Counted from the stretch's first letter, positions 24,423 to 36,837 are shown. The stretch is DNA of 64,000 nucleotides from Macrosoma leucophasiata (GCA_036365455.1 JAWQUS010000025.1:20000001-20064000), one strand, 5' to 3'. Notes: a model not told the origin generated them from the sequence alone. Numbers and translations are program-made.

Positions 24423-24565
24423 TTTTGGTATATGTACCATGGATACATATGCATTTAGTAAAAAGCGGTTATTTTTATATTTACAACATACTCTCCAATT
24501 TTATTTATTTGTAAAGATAATATGGAACTTCGTTTCTGTCCGGTGTCCCACGACACCACACGGTT

Positions 24566-24870
24566 TTTTTTATGTAATGCAGGTGGCAAACAAGTATGCA
24601 GTTCACATTGATATTAAGTGATGACTGCAGCCTATAGATACCCACACAAAGATCAGAAGTCAAAATGCAGATGCATTGCAACCCCTGAATCCCTAGTTAA
24701 TACGTCTCTGTGAAAAGTTATTGCGGGGCCGCGGTAGATTACCATCTAACCGGAACACGATAGTGCCGAACACAACCATTTAGCGGCAAATTGATTGAGT
24801 AATGCGGTGGTCTAGGCCTACGCCCTCGAACTCCTACACCCTAACCAAACTCTACCATCAGTAACGGTTC
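24566..24870 (+). repeat. Interspersed repeat R1, plus copy inside the P-like element
   Basis: Nearly complete, from gtaatgcaggtggcaaac to the cctacgccctcgaactcc end. Confidence 0.65.
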
Positions 24871-24916
24871 CATTTTTTATGTTTTGTGTACCATATTATT
24901 AAATCGCATTAAAAAA

Positions 24917-25400
24917 ACTCATTGTTGTATTGATTTTATACATCTGTTTAACCCCATAACCCTATATTATTATGTGCATGTATCTTCGATTCATCAGTTA
25001 CGTTTAGTCCCATGAAGTGGTATATTCGAGCATCTCTGTGATAAGTTATTGGGGCCGTACATTACCATCATATGTATTTTAGTACTCTGTGATTACCATC
25101 TAACCGGAACACGATAGTGCCGAACACAACCACTTAGCGGCAGATTGAGTAACACGATAGTGCTGAACACAACCATTTAGCGGCAGATTGATTGGGTAAT
25201 GCGGTGGTGCCTACACCCTCGAGCTCTTACACTCGAACCGAACTCTATCACCACTGTTTATTTTTTTATGTTTTATGTACAACTTTAAAAAAAACTCATA
25301 GTTAAATTGATTTTATACATCGGTATTAACCCTGTATCCCTTTATTATTATGTGCATGCATCTTCGATTCGTCAGTTACGTTTAAAATGGTATATTCGAG
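24917..25400 (+). repeat. Local duplications of R1 and its flank
   Basis: A block with attgattttatacatc, tattattatgtgcatg and atcttcgattc occurs at 24917-25060 and again at 25294-25395. The R1 segment taaccggaacacgatagtg is present twice more at 25090-25200. Confidence 0.55.
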
Positions 25401-25871
25401 CACATTAACGTTCATCGGGCATTTCTTTGCATGCATAAAATTTTGTGACAGAATTTATTTGAATTTATATTATCTGTATACTACCGTAACATTGAGAGGA
25501 CCGTTAGATTATAACCTTACGTACAATCCTTTGTTAGATTATAATTATAGGTACAATAAAATAATTATATCTTGAGTTGGTAATTTTGTTAGATTGTAGT
25601 CAAACAGTTTTCACAACAATATGGTGATATTGGCGATATGTCATACATTAGGAAAAAATAGAACTCGACTTAAGGTAATTTTCCCTATTTTAGGGAAAAA
25701 ATTCACAAGTAAGCAACATATTCACCAGTTTAGTAGTGTGTGTAAAGCGAATAAAATAAACGTATTTGTGTATGTTACACGCACACAAGGCTTCTCGAGT
25801 TGGGACATTGTTTTTGCCACGTTTGTAAAGCGACGCTCCATCTAGACGTGTATATAATCAAAGATGTATGC

Positions 25872-26440
25872 ATAGTTTTTTCTCCGAGTAAAATTTTTGA
25901 CCTACCCTATTTTTTGTGTATGTATCGGTAAATACTGATACCTCTAAATCTTATAAAACTCAGTGACCATCGCATTAGTTACTGTTTATTTTAGTGCTAA
26001 CCATTGCAGGTGCACCATCTTTACATAACTCAACTCTTTAGATTTCTCTGCTTTCCTCCTTCCGCGCATTACAACCGCTTTATGTAACAATACCCATATG
26101 TCGTTGTGCTAGATAACATTGTAATTGTAATAAGCTGTTATTAGCATTACTTTTGCTATGTGGAAATATATTATATTATATGCAGCGCAGCATATTATGC
26201 TTAGCTACATGGAGTGACATATTATTATTATGATCCGGTAATAGAAAGTGCGTTCCATAATTTTCATGAAACGCCTATAGATTTTTGTATAAAACCTATG
26301 CTACTGTTTGTCTCTTTGTTATGCTTCCACAGTGAACCTTTTTTAAACTACTCTGTTCAATATCATGAATGTGATTATAATCTGCTTTGTGAGCTTTATT
26401 AAATAAATTAACCATTGAGTTCATTGTGTCGTAATTGAAC
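25872..26440. other. No recognised feature
   Basis: AT-rich intronic sequence to the right of the P-like element. Confidence 0.35.
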
Positions 26441-26710
26441 TAGGAGATAGTTTAAGGGTAGGAAAGGGCTGGAAGGGTCCAAGTAGCTGGGTTCCTCACA
26501 AACTAGATAGCGGGCCCGGGGACCAAGTGCTCGTACTACGACTTTACTTTCAGAAAGTACGCTTAGAAATGTCAGAACTAATACTTTACTGACTGAATGA
26601 ATAAGAAGTGCACTTGCGGCAATCTCTGCAAGTCAGTCCTGTGCGGGTCCCGAGTCATCTTGAGTCCGGCTAGCAAACGCCACCTCGACTTTATAGGCTG
26701 ACCAACGTTG
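26440..26710 (+). repeat. Interspersed repeat R5, copy 1
   Basis: It shares with 39362-39560 the blocks ggaagggtccaagtagctgg, agtccggctagcaa and gcgggtcccgag-like pieces, in the same order. Confidence 0.4.
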
Positions 26711-27065
26711 GATAGTTTAACATAATTCAGAAAGGATACGCATCATAGGCTCTTTTTCATGCCTTCCTTTTCATTTCACGCGGTACACGCGGATAAAGTT
26801 GGAGGAAACAGCAAGTTTATAATAAGAAATTGGTTTTATCATAGTGGATTTAGGAGTGTCAAAAAATAAGTTCTTGGAGCTAAGTATACATATATGAATA
26901 GTATACATATATATATGTATAGTAGTAGTGATCATAAATGCAGCGCAGCGGTACAAGGATAAGTCATGAAAAAACAAGGTCAGCGAAGAAAGTGTTGAAA
27001 TTAGCAACGAGTGAGAGTATTGTTTACTTTCACGTATACATCATATCTATCATATGTACTTACCC

Positions 27066-27204
27066 CCTTATTCATAAACGTACATTAGATACATTTTAGC
27101 TATAGAATGATTTGTCTTTGTCAGTTGCATTGTCAAATGTGCAGGATAGAAAAAGACAAAGGAGAGATTAGCAACACTAGCTAAAATACGTTTATGAATA
27201 AGGA
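27066..27204. mobile_element. Palindromic MITE
   Basis: The ends cccttattcataaacgta and tacgtttatgaataagg are inverted. The interior is about 100 bp with no coding potential. Confidence 0.65.
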
Positions 27205-27253
27205 GGTTGTAAGAAACTAAAAAATTGTAGGTATTTTAATAATTTGTTATACT

Positions 27254-27394
27254 TAGCCTGTGTTGCACTACATCATTTGTTAGAGTTAAAGTAATTTTTA
27301 CATTGCACAACCTTCTTTAACCTTAACAGAGAGTTAGAACAGGATGTGAAATGTTACAATAATTTTAACAAAAGTCGTGGTGCAACCCAGGCTA
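27254..27394. mobile_element. Palindromic MITE, second family
   Basis: The ends tagcctgtgttgcac and gtgcaacccaggcta are inverted. A related element lies at 47748-47885. Confidence 0.6.
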
Positions 27395-27404
27395 AAATAG
27401 CTAT

Positions 27405-27692
27405 ATTATGTAGCTAGGAGATGGTCTCCTAAGTATTTTAACTCTGGTCAACCGAGTAGTATTACCTAATCTCCTTGCCGCTGAATGGTAGTGTTCAGTG
27501 CTATCGTGTTCCGATCTGGTGGTAATGTGCCGTACACCTGCAATTTCTACCACAGAGGTATAACAACTTAGACCTAAAGAGTGGCAACGCATCTACAATG
27601 AAATCTCTTGTTTCGATGAAGATGTTTATAGCCTACAGTATTCACTTACCATCAATGTGAACTGTTTGCTTCTTTGCTACTTCGTGACATAA
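27405..27692 (-). repeat. Interspersed repeat R1, minus copy
   Basis: From attacctaatctccttgccg to cttcgtgacataaaaaa. The partial unit of the 4.1-kb duplication starts right at its A-rich end. Confidence 0.65.
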
Positions 27693-28149
27693 AAAAGGTA
27701 CGTTCATTAACAAAGGGAGATATGTATACCAAAATCTCTACGCTTGGAACTGACCCACACCGCCTTATTGCATTTAGAAGGACCTATTGGTTTGACCGTC
27801 ATTATTCGATGGACTGGCTGCACCAACGGTAGATTCTCATCAACTCAACTACTCACCATCAATTAATAAAATATACTTACTGTGCTCATCAAGAAATAAT
27901 GCACATCGAGCCTATGAAAGTGACAATCGGCTAGTTTCGGTTTTATAGAGCGTTATCTCTGCGGCACACTGCCTTCGTAAGCATCCGTAGTCCGGTATTG
28001 TAGACCTGAGTCGATCGCGAGCGATAGAATCACTTTGATTGAATCACGATCCAAACAGTGATCGGGTCGTGACGTACAAAAAAAGTCGATCATTTGGGTC
28101 CTTTGGGTCATTGGGTACTTTGTTTCTCGTGAACTCTATCACATTAAGC
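27693..28149 (+). repeat. Partial third copy of the 4.1-kb unit
   Basis: It repeats the first roughly 450 bases of the unit that starts at 28150, offset by 464 bases. Base changes (ttattcgatgg against ttattctatgg, ttactgtg against ttacagtg) and a short indel make it less similar than the two full copies are to each other. It stops inside the hAT-like MITE. Confidence 0.8.
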
Positions 28150-28344
28150 ATAAGGTAAAAAAGGTACGTTCATTAACAAAGGGAGATATGTATACCAAAA
28201 TCTCTACGCTTGGAACTGACCCACACCGCCTTATTGCATTTAGAAGGACCTATTGGTTTGACCGTCATTATTCTATGGACTGGCTGCACCAACGGTAGAT
28301 TCTCATCAACTCAACTACTCACCATCAATTAATAAAATATACTT

Positions 28345-29110
28345 ACAGTGCTCATCAAGAAATAATGCACATCGAGCCTATGAAAGTGACAATCGGCTAG
28401 TTTCGGTTTTATAGAGCGTTATCTCTGCGGCACACTGCCTTCGTAAGCATCCGTAGTCCGGTATTGTAGACCTGAGTCGATCGCGAGCGATAGAATCACT
28501 TTGATTGAATCACGATCCAAACACAAGTGATCGGGTCGTGACGTACAAAAAAAGTCGATCATTTGGGTCCTTTGGGTCATTGGGTACTTTGTTTCTCGTG
28601 AACTCTATCACATTGTCTTCAGTTTGTTTACAGTTTTATCGATCAAGCTCCCCTGCACAATGTCATCTAATTGTAAAATTTATGCTATATACCTATAAAG
28701 TTAAAGAATGAAATTATAGTTATAATTAATTGAAATGTATTAAAATGAAAAATAGCCAGCGACATAATGTGTGAATCGGGATCTCGAGTCTCGCATCCTT
28801 ATCAGATGGGTCTCGAATCACGAGAATCATGAGCTACAGTATACGTTTGAGCGAAATCGAGTCGCGACCCAAATGACCCAAACGATCGAGTCACTTAGAC
28901 TCGATCACCTTGTCAATGGGTCGCGATCGACCCGAATCCCGACGAAGGAGTGATCGACTCAGGTCTACGGTATTGGTAAAAATTTAATCAAAATAGTCGA
29001 CAAACGTCAAATAGGTAAGGTAAGAAAGAGATAACGCTCTATAGATCCGAAACAAGCCGTTACTCTTCCTGAGGTCGATCGGTATTACATATTTCTTGTT
29101 GGATACTGTA
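28345..29110 (+). mobile_element. Palindromic MITE interrupted by a hAT-like MITE
   Basis: The outer element has inverted pieces cggttttatagagcgttatc and gataacgctctatagatccg. Its middle is split at cggtattg by the 501-bp insertion at 28467-28967. The uninterrupted form is at 1905-2115. The second copy is at 32452-33217. Confidence 0.75.
28467..28967. mobile_element. hAT-like MITE, 501 bp, 8-bp TSD
   Basis: The ends tagacctgagtcgatc are inverted over 16 bases, and cggtattg is duplicated on both sides (28459-28466 and 28968-28975). Interior words such as tttgggtcctttgggtcatt and cgcgacccaaatgaccc are also inverted. The second copy is at 32574-33074. A left-end fragment starts at 28001. Confidence 0.85.
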
Positions 29111-30540
29111 CACATTTGATAACACGAGATAGTCCTGACTTTTATTATTTGTATTGAGGTAAGGTTTTCAAGGTAAGGTAGGTATTAAGTGATCTTTTAA
29201 TGTCAGATTGTTTTGCATTTTTTCTAAATATTTTAAGGGCATTACAGAGTCGTAGTACCATTCTCTTCCGTGAATAAAACATGTAAATTTTTATAAATTG
29301 TGAGTCCTACTTCAATGTCATTTATTCAATCAAGATTGAATATTGTTTTAACATTCAATTTATGTATAGTGATGAGTTTGCTATCTATTATTCTTTGAAG
29401 AACCAAATCGATGCTTATTGCTGGTGAAAGTTAGAAACACAAACAAAATCTAAAAAGGAGAATGTGTTTGTTTTGTGGTTAGAATGCTTACTTTTTATTG
29501 TCTTACTCAGAGCTTTGATAAATAAATGAGTGTCTAAAAACACTAGCGGATTTACGATGGGGAAAGGAGCTAAGGAGCTCAAACTCAAATAATCTAATTT
29601 GGAGTTCAGTTTTACCTTGAAAGATAGAAAGAAAGTAGTTTTTATTTCGAGTAAGATCTCATTTCGAAAAATCAATAATTACCTAGAGTGAATAAGTACT
29701 ACAGAAAGTAAAACAGATATTAATAAAGCTTTCTGCTTCAGCTGAGTCAACCTTCCTCCCCAGATACAAATTTAAGGTCAAGTACCTACCTACTCCAAAT
29801 AAAAATGCTCTATCCATCGAGTAAAAGATAGAAGAGAAACACGAAAAAGGAAGAGTGCGAAAGATTTACGGTTTAGCAAATAAAGGCAATTGTATACCTA
29901 CTTAGTAGAAAATATATGATAAGTTATTAATTAATAACATACGTATAATTATTAAGTATATTTACTTAATAATTCGTCTCATGAATACCTCAAATTTAAC
30001 ACTTAATCCGTCTAAATGAGAATGATTATAAGACAATTATTTATTATTATGTCAATAATTCGCTTAATAAAGGTTTATTATTGTTATTGATTTATTGTAA
30101 TCTTCATGAGATCTTTGTTTTAATTGCCGAATTAATTGCATTTTTCCTCTAGAATAATATAAGTCTATACCTATGTATCGGTACTGAACAGGTATACTAA
30201 GATTTATTTATAATCTGTATTTGGTATGCCTTTGCCTACTTCAATCACTTACGTAGGTAAGTGCATATAAATAAAAGAGTAAAATACCTCTACAATGATC
30301 TCATGATAATGCAGTTGAATTGCTTGCACTAAAAATGAAATATGATAAATTACAATGTAAAGGTAAACTCACTTTTTTATGTGTAACAACTTGCTTTCAA
30401 GTACTTAAAATACGAATTAAATTTATGATTTTGAAAAAAAGCAAACAATTTTCTACCGGTTGTATCTGGTTTTGTGAGGAGACCAAGACCTGTCAGTCAG
30501 TTTAGGATCCTGAATTGAGTCACTTTTTTATGTCAAAGGA
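29111..30540. other. No recognised feature (duplicated at +4107)
   Basis: AT-rich sequence. The small open frames are in no recognised family. Confidence 0.35.
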
Positions 30541-30780
30541 TTGACAGACACGCAGACAGGTCACCTGATGGAAAGTGGCAAGTGGTTACCGTCGCCTATG
30601 AACATTTGCAACACCAAGGGAGTTGCCAACGCGCTGCCAGCCCTGAAGGAGTCTTTTGACGCCAGTTTTGAAGAACCCCATATTGTAGCGCCGGGGGACA
30701 CTTCAGAGGGAAGTTCGTTCCACAATTTGCACGTTCTGACCGCGCGAATCGGACCGTTGCGCATTTCCAAGTATCAAATA
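30541..30780 (+). repeat. Interspersed repeat R3, plus copy (also 34648-34887)
   Basis: Contains gcctatgaacatttgcaaca, gccaacgcgctgccagccct and gagggaagttcgttccacaa. The same repeat is split by a MITE at 62044-62720. The 119-codon frame across it is a chance ORF in a repeat. Confidence 0.6.
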
Positions 30781-30834
30781 TTACTCAACGTCCGAATTCG
30801 ATTTAAGTCCCGGTTCATCGTCGAAATCCCATTT

Positions 30835-31090
30835 TTTATTTTTTATGTAACGAGATTTTGCCACCACCATCATCGTTACACATATTTGCAGTTGACATAG
30901 TTGTTAAGTGATAACTGTCTATAGACATCTACGTCTACACAGAAACCAAAGGTCAAAAGCAAATGCCTTGCCACCCCTGAGAACTGAGTTGTTATGACTC
31001 ATTGTTTGTTAAGATGTGATAGTTATTACGGGGCCATACATTAACATATTTTTTACACACGATCGTGGAAAACACTACCAACAAGCGGGG
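30835..31090 (+). repeat. Interspersed repeat R1, 5' part (also 34942-35197)
   Basis: Matches R1 from the A-rich start to cactacca. The 3' part follows about 710 bases later, at 31798-31905. Confidence 0.55.
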
Positions 31091-31398
31091 ATACTTATTT
31101 TTTAGTTTTCAGACTGATTGTTTCGATTAAGGGATTCAAATGGGATCTACTATTTGCTAGCGGTTTACTGAGATCAGTTGCGGCCTCACAATTTTCATAT
31201 GCGAGGATGAGGGAAGGGAGGGCTTAGCCCAGGTGAGGGAAAGCTTTATTTATGCAGGTAAATATTACGTAATAAATGTCATGGTTGGGTTGGACTTGGA
31301 CAATTTGAAGAGAGAGGGTTTCCCCTTGTTCCTAAGCCCCTCTGTATCTCATAAAAAAACTACTATATGTATAAATATATAAACAAAAGTCTGAAGGT

Positions 31399-31401
<3 letters not shown>

Positions 31402-31434
<33 letters not shown>
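31402..31434. repeat. (TA)n microsatellite
   Basis: About 16 TA units. The duplicate at 35509-35541 has the same length. Confidence 0.9.
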
Positions 31435-31436
<2 letters not shown>

Positions 31437-31666
31437 TTTGACTTTCAGCCGGGTAGATATTGCCTAAATTAAATTAAATTAACTAATAGATAAAATTCTC
31501 AAGTCGCAGTTGTTCTCAAGTTGTACCTAATCTAACTCCCCCGAAATGGCTTGGTCAATTTTTTTTGTGTAGGCATGTACCTATACGTACATAATTATGT
31601 TATTCAGTAAGTCTGAGAATAAGTCGTAATACATTTAATACCACTAAGGCGATACTACGAGTAAGT

Positions 31667-31718
31667 TCCGGACACCGAGACACCGGACACCGGACACCGG
31701 ACACCGGGACACTGGGAC
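31667..31718 (+). repeat. ggacacc short tandem repeat (also 35774-35825)
   Basis: Seven or so units of (c)cggacac in a row, with gagacaccggacaccgg at the start. Confidence 0.8.
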
Positions 31719-31797
31719 AGCTACTTTTTTGATTTTATTTCTTTTAATGCTAACTTTACATTTCTGTTGTATTACCTACATGAAAAAAAGGGCAAAT

Positions 31798-31905
31798 AAT
31801 ATTTAGCGGCATCTGCCGCGAAATACATACTCATAAAATTATGTAATGCGGTGGTGCCTATGCGCTCGAGCTTCATCACTGGAAACCCACCAGCAGTAAA
31901 ATGAA
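31798..31905 (+). repeat. Interspersed repeat R1, 3' part (also 35905-36012)
   Basis: From atttagcggcatctgccgcg to ggaaacccaccagcag. Confidence 0.55.
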
Positions 31906-32256
31906 TATACCTAACTGTGGGTTCCTACTTTTCCGTTGAAATTAATATTTATGTAATAATATTTTTGCATTGGTCACATTTCATGTTATACTAATACACC
32001 TATATGCATCGGGACGGGACTACCCCATCTAACAATGGCGGTCAAATCATTCGAATAGGACGGTAATAAATCAAATAACGCGGGATGGGTATATATATTA
32101 TTATAATAAACGATGTTCATAAGTAATTGTCGTATGCTTTTCCTTGTGTAAAATAATAAGATTGTTTTTTATTTTACTATCCGGTATCCGGCCGGATATT
32201 GGATTACAATCCGGTATTCGGCCGGATAGTATGGCCAGATAGGCCGGATACCGGAT

Positions 32257-35200
32257 ATAAGGTAAAAAAGGTACGTTCATTAACAAAGGGAGATATGTAT
32301 ACCAAAATCTCTACGCTTGGAACTGACCCACACCGCCTTATTGCATTTAGAAGGACCTATTGGTTTGACCGTCATTATTCTATGGACTGGCTGCACCAAC
32401 GGTAGATTCTCATCAACTCAACTACTCACCATCAATTAATAAAATATACTTACAGTGCTCATCAAGAAATAATGCACATCGAGCCTATGAAAGTGACAAT
32501 CGGCTAGTTTCGGTTTTATAGAGCGTTATCTCTGCGGCACACTGCCTTCGTAAGCATCCGTAGTCCGGTATTGTAGACCTGAGTCGATCGCGAGCGATAG
32601 AATCACTTTGATTGAATCACGATCCAAACACAAGTGATCGGGTCGTGACGTACAAAAAAAGTCGATCATTTGGGTCCTTTGGGTCATTGGGTACTTTGTT
32701 TCTCGTGAACTCTATCACATTGTCTTCAGTTTGTTTACAGTTTTATCGATCAAGCTCCCCTGCACAATGTCATCTAATTGTAAAATTTATGCTATATACC
32801 TATAAAGTTAAAGAATGAAATTATAGTTATAATTAATTGAAATGTATTAAAATGAAAAATAGCCAGCGACATAATGTGTGAATCGGGATCTCGAGTCTCG
32901 CATCCTTATCAGATGGGTCTCGAATCACGAGAATCATGAGCTACAGTATACGTTTGAGCGAAATCGAGTCGCGACCCAAATGACCCAAACGATCGAGTCA
33001 CTTAGACTCGATCACCTTGTCAATGGGTCGCGATCGACCCGAATCCCGACGAAGGAGTGATCGACTCAGGTCTACGGTATTGGTAAAAATTTAATCAAAA
33101 TAGTCGACAAACGTCAAATAGGTAAGGTAAGAAAGAGATAACGCTCTATAGATCCGAAACAAGCCGTTACTCTTCCTGAGGTCGATCGGTATTACATATT
33201 TCTTGTTGGATACTGTACACATTTGATAACACGAGATAGTCCTGACTTTTATTATTTGTATTGAGGTAAGGTTTTCAAGGTAAGGTAGGTATTAAGTGAT
33301 CTTTTAATGTCAGATTGTTTTGCATTTTTTCTAAATATTTTAAGGGCATTACAGAGTCGTAGTACCATTCTCTTCCGTGAATAAAACATGTAAATTTTTA
33401 TAAATTGTGAGTCCTACTTCAATGTCATTTATTCAATCAAGATTGAATATTGTTTTAACATTCAATTTATGTATAGTGATGAGTTTGCTATCTATTATTC
33501 TTTGAAGAACCAAATCGATGCTTATTGCTGGTGAAAGTTAGAAACACAAACAAAATCTAAAAAGGAGAATGTGTTTGTTTTGTGGTTAGAATGCTTACTT
33601 TTTATTGTCTTACTCAGAGCTTTGATAAATAAATGAGTGTCTAAAAACACTAGCGGATTTACGATGGGGAAAGGAGCTAAGGAGCTCAAACTCAAATAAT
33701 CTAATTTGGAGTTCAGTTTTACCTTGAAAGATAGAAAGAAAGTAGTTTTTATTTCGAGTAAGATCTCATTTCGAAAAATCAATAATTACCTAGAGTGAAT
33801 AAGTACTACAGAAAGTAAAACAGATATTAATAAAGCTTTCTGCTTCAGCTGAGTCAACCTTCCTCCCCAGATACAAATTTAAGGTCAAGTACCTACCTAC
33901 TCCAAATAAAAATGCTCTATCCATCGAGTAAAAGATAGAAGAGAAACACGAAAAAGGAAGAGTGCGAAAGATTTACGGTTTAGCAAATAAAGGCAATTGT
34001 ATACCTACTTAGTAGAAAATATATGATAAGTTATTAATTAATAACATACGTATAATTATTAAGTATATTTACTTAATAATTCGTCTCATGAATACCTCAA
34101 ATTTAACACTTAATCCGTCTAAATGAGAATGATTATAAGACAATTATTTATTATTATGTCAATAATTCGCTTAATAAAGGTTTATTATTGTTATTGATTT
34201 ATTGTAATCTTCATGAGATCTTTGTTTTAATTGCCGAATTAATTGCATTTTTCCTCTAGAATAATATAAGTCTATACCTATGTATCGGTACTGAACAGGT
34301 ATACTAAGATTTATTTATAATCTGTATTTGGTATGCCTTTGCCTACTTCAATCACTTACGTAGGTAAGTGCATATAAATAAAAGAGTAAAATACCTCTAC
34401 AATGATCTCATGATAATGCAGTTGAATTGCTTGCACTAAAAATGAAATATGATAAATTACAATGTAAAGGTAAACTCACTTTTTTATGTGTAACAACTTG
34501 CTTTCAAGTACTTAAAATACGAATTAAATTTATGATTTTGAAAAAAAGCAAACAATTTTCTACCGGTTGTATCTGGTTTTGTGAGGAGACCAAGACCTGT
34601 CAGTCAGTTTAGGATCCTGAATTGAGTCACTTTTTTATGTCAAAGGATTGACAGACACGCAGACAGGTCACCTGATGGAAAGTGGCAAGTGGTTACCGTC
34701 GCCTATGAACATTTGCAACACCAAGGGAGTTGCCAACGCGCTGCCAGCCCTGAAGGAGTCTTTTGACGCCAGTTTTGAAGAACCCCATATTGTAGCGCCG
34801 GGGGACACTTCAGAGGGAAGTTCGTTCCACAATTTGCACGTTCTGACCGCGCGAATCGGACCGTTGCGCATTTCCAAGTATCAAATATTACTCAACGTCC
34901 GAATTCGATTTAAGTCCCGGTTCATCGTCGAAATCCCATTTTTTATTTTTTATGTAACGAGATTTTGCCACCACCATCATCGTTACACATATTTGCAGTT
35001 GACATAGTTGTTAAGTGATAACTGTCTATAGACATCTACGTCTACACAGAAACCAAAGGTCAAAAGCAAATGCCTTGCCACCCCTGAGAACTGAGTTGTT
35101 ATGACTCATTGTTTGTTAAGATGTGATAGTTATTACGGGGCCATACATTAACATATTTTTTACACACGATCGTGGAAAACACTACCAACAAGCGGGGATA

Positions 35201-35505
35201 CTTATTTTTTAGTTTTCAGACTGATTGTTTCGATTAAGGGATTCAAATGGGATCTACTATTTGCTAGCGGTTTACTGAGATCAGTTGCGGCCTCACAATT
35301 TTCATATGCGAGGATGAGGGAAGGGAGGGCTTAGCCCAGGTGAGGGAAAGCTTTATTTATGCAGGTAAATATTACGTAATAAATGTCATGGTTGGGTTGG
35401 ACTTGGACAATTTGAAGAGAGAGGGTTTCCCCTTGTTCCTAAGCCCCTCTGTATCTCATAAAAAAACTACTATATGTATAAATATATAAACAAAAGTCTG
35501 AAGGT

Positions 35506-35543
<38 letters not shown>

Positions 35544-36363
35544 TTTGACTTTCAGCCGGGTAGATATTGCCTAAATTAAATTAAATTAACTAATAGATAA
35601 AATTCTCAAGTCGCAGTTGTTCTCAAGTTGTACCTAATCTAACTCCCCCGAAATGGCTTGGTCAATTTTTTTTGTGTAGGCATGTACCTATACGTACATA
35701 ATTATGTTATTCAGTAAGTCTGAGAATAAGTCGTAATACATTTAATACCACTAAGGCGATACTACGAGTAAGTTCCGGACACCGAGACACCGGACACCGG
35801 ACACCGGACACCGGGACACTGGGACAGCTACTTTTTTGATTTTATTTCTTTTAATGCTAACTTTACATTTCTGTTGTATTACCTACATGAAAAAAAGGGC
35901 AAATAATATTTAGCGGCATCTGCCGCGAAATACATACTCATAAAATTATGTAATGCGGTGGTGCCTATGCGCTCGAGCTTCATCACTGGAAACCCACCAG
36001 CAGTAAAATGAATATACCTAACTGTGGGTTCCTACTTTTCCGTTGAAATTAATATTTATGTAATAATATTTTTGCATTGGTCACATTTCATGTTATACTA
36101 ATACACCTATATGCATCGGGACGGGACTACCCCATCTAACAATGGCGGTCAAATCATTCGAATAGGACGGTAATAAATCAAATAACGCGGGATGGGTATA
36201 TATATTATTATAATAAACGATGTTCATAAGTAATTGTCGTATGCTTTTCCTTGTGTAAAATAATAAGATTGTTTTTTATTTTACTATCCGGTATCCGGCC
36301 GGATATTGGATTACAATCCGGTATTCGGCCGGATAGTATGGCCAGATAGGCCGGATACCGGAT
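32257..36363 (+). repeat. 4107-bp direct duplication, copy 2
   Basis: The junction at 32257 joins ccggata to ataaggtaaaaaagg. Past 36363 the sequence becomes unique (acaatcggatatcc). All repeats of copy 1 recur here at +4107. Confidence 0.93.
32574..33074. mobile_element. hAT-like MITE, copy within duplication 2
   Basis: Identical to 28467-28967 at +4107, including both cggtattg target sites. Confidence 0.85.
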
Positions 36364-36830
36364 AACAATCGGATATCCATTTCATCTCTAATATAAACAT
36401 AATTAATTTGTTAGGTACACAGAAAAAACGCAGATAAAATCAAAGTTTGGTTTATTAAAAAATACCTATGTACTTATAGTCAAAGAACCTAATGTGGGTA
36501 CCTACGTACCTACTTACCTTATAAACTTTTTAACATTACTAAGAACCTATACATACAAATAATATTTCTCGTTTACAAATTAAAATTATAATACGATTTT
36601 GTTCTTAGATGTAGTTGCATTCACTAGCGAAATAACTTTCACTGAAAGATACTTACTATGAATTTGTTTGGTTATGAATTAGATTAGCAACACTCTATCT
36701 CTACATACCTAGTTGACATACTAATTTCCGGAAATTATAACAGACTCACTATTTTTAACAGTTAGTGAGTGTTAAAAATATATTCTGGTAATAAGGGATG
36801 CAAGTCTACTTTCTTCCAAATTAATTTTAT
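36364..36830. other. Start of intron 1 of gene A
   Basis: AT-rich sequence between the duplication and the exon 1 donor. No further feature. Confidence 0.4.
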
Positions 36831-36837
36831 TACTTAC

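Larger units (their letters stand above)
20112..25863 (+). mobile_element. Full-length P-like DNA transposon with TIRs and 8-bp TSD
   Basis: Perfect 29-bp terminal inverted repeats (20112-20140 and 25835-25863, starting CTTTGATTATATACACG) enclose 5752 bp. The direct repeat atgtatgc flanks both ends (20104-20111 and 25864-25871), the 8-bp duplication made by P elements. A spliced THAP transposase reads left to right (20261-23823). The 3' third has no coding sequence and has collected other repeats. It lies in the inferred intron 1 of gene A, in the opposite orientation. Confidence 0.93.
28150..32256 (+). repeat. 4107-bp direct duplication, copy 1
   Basis: Every stretch compared is identical to 32257-36363 at an offset of 4107. 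This includes a (TA)n tract of the same length (31402-31434 and 35509-35541). The unit contains a nested MITE pair, repeats R3 and R1, an AT microsatellite and a ggacacc tandem. No gene was recognised in it. Confidence 0.93.

Noticed and set aside
24917..25400. CRISPR-like array from repeated segments
   Set aside because: The repeats are pieces of R1 and its flank, of unequal length without regular spacers, in a eukaryotic genome.
30541..30900. 119-codon ORF (and its copy at 34648)
   Set aside because: It lies in interspersed repeat R3, with an overlapping frame on the other strand and no domain.
28150..36363. Two copies as LTRs or as a retrotransposon
   Set aside because: The copies abut directly with no internal coding region, primer site or target duplication. 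A direct duplication explains them.
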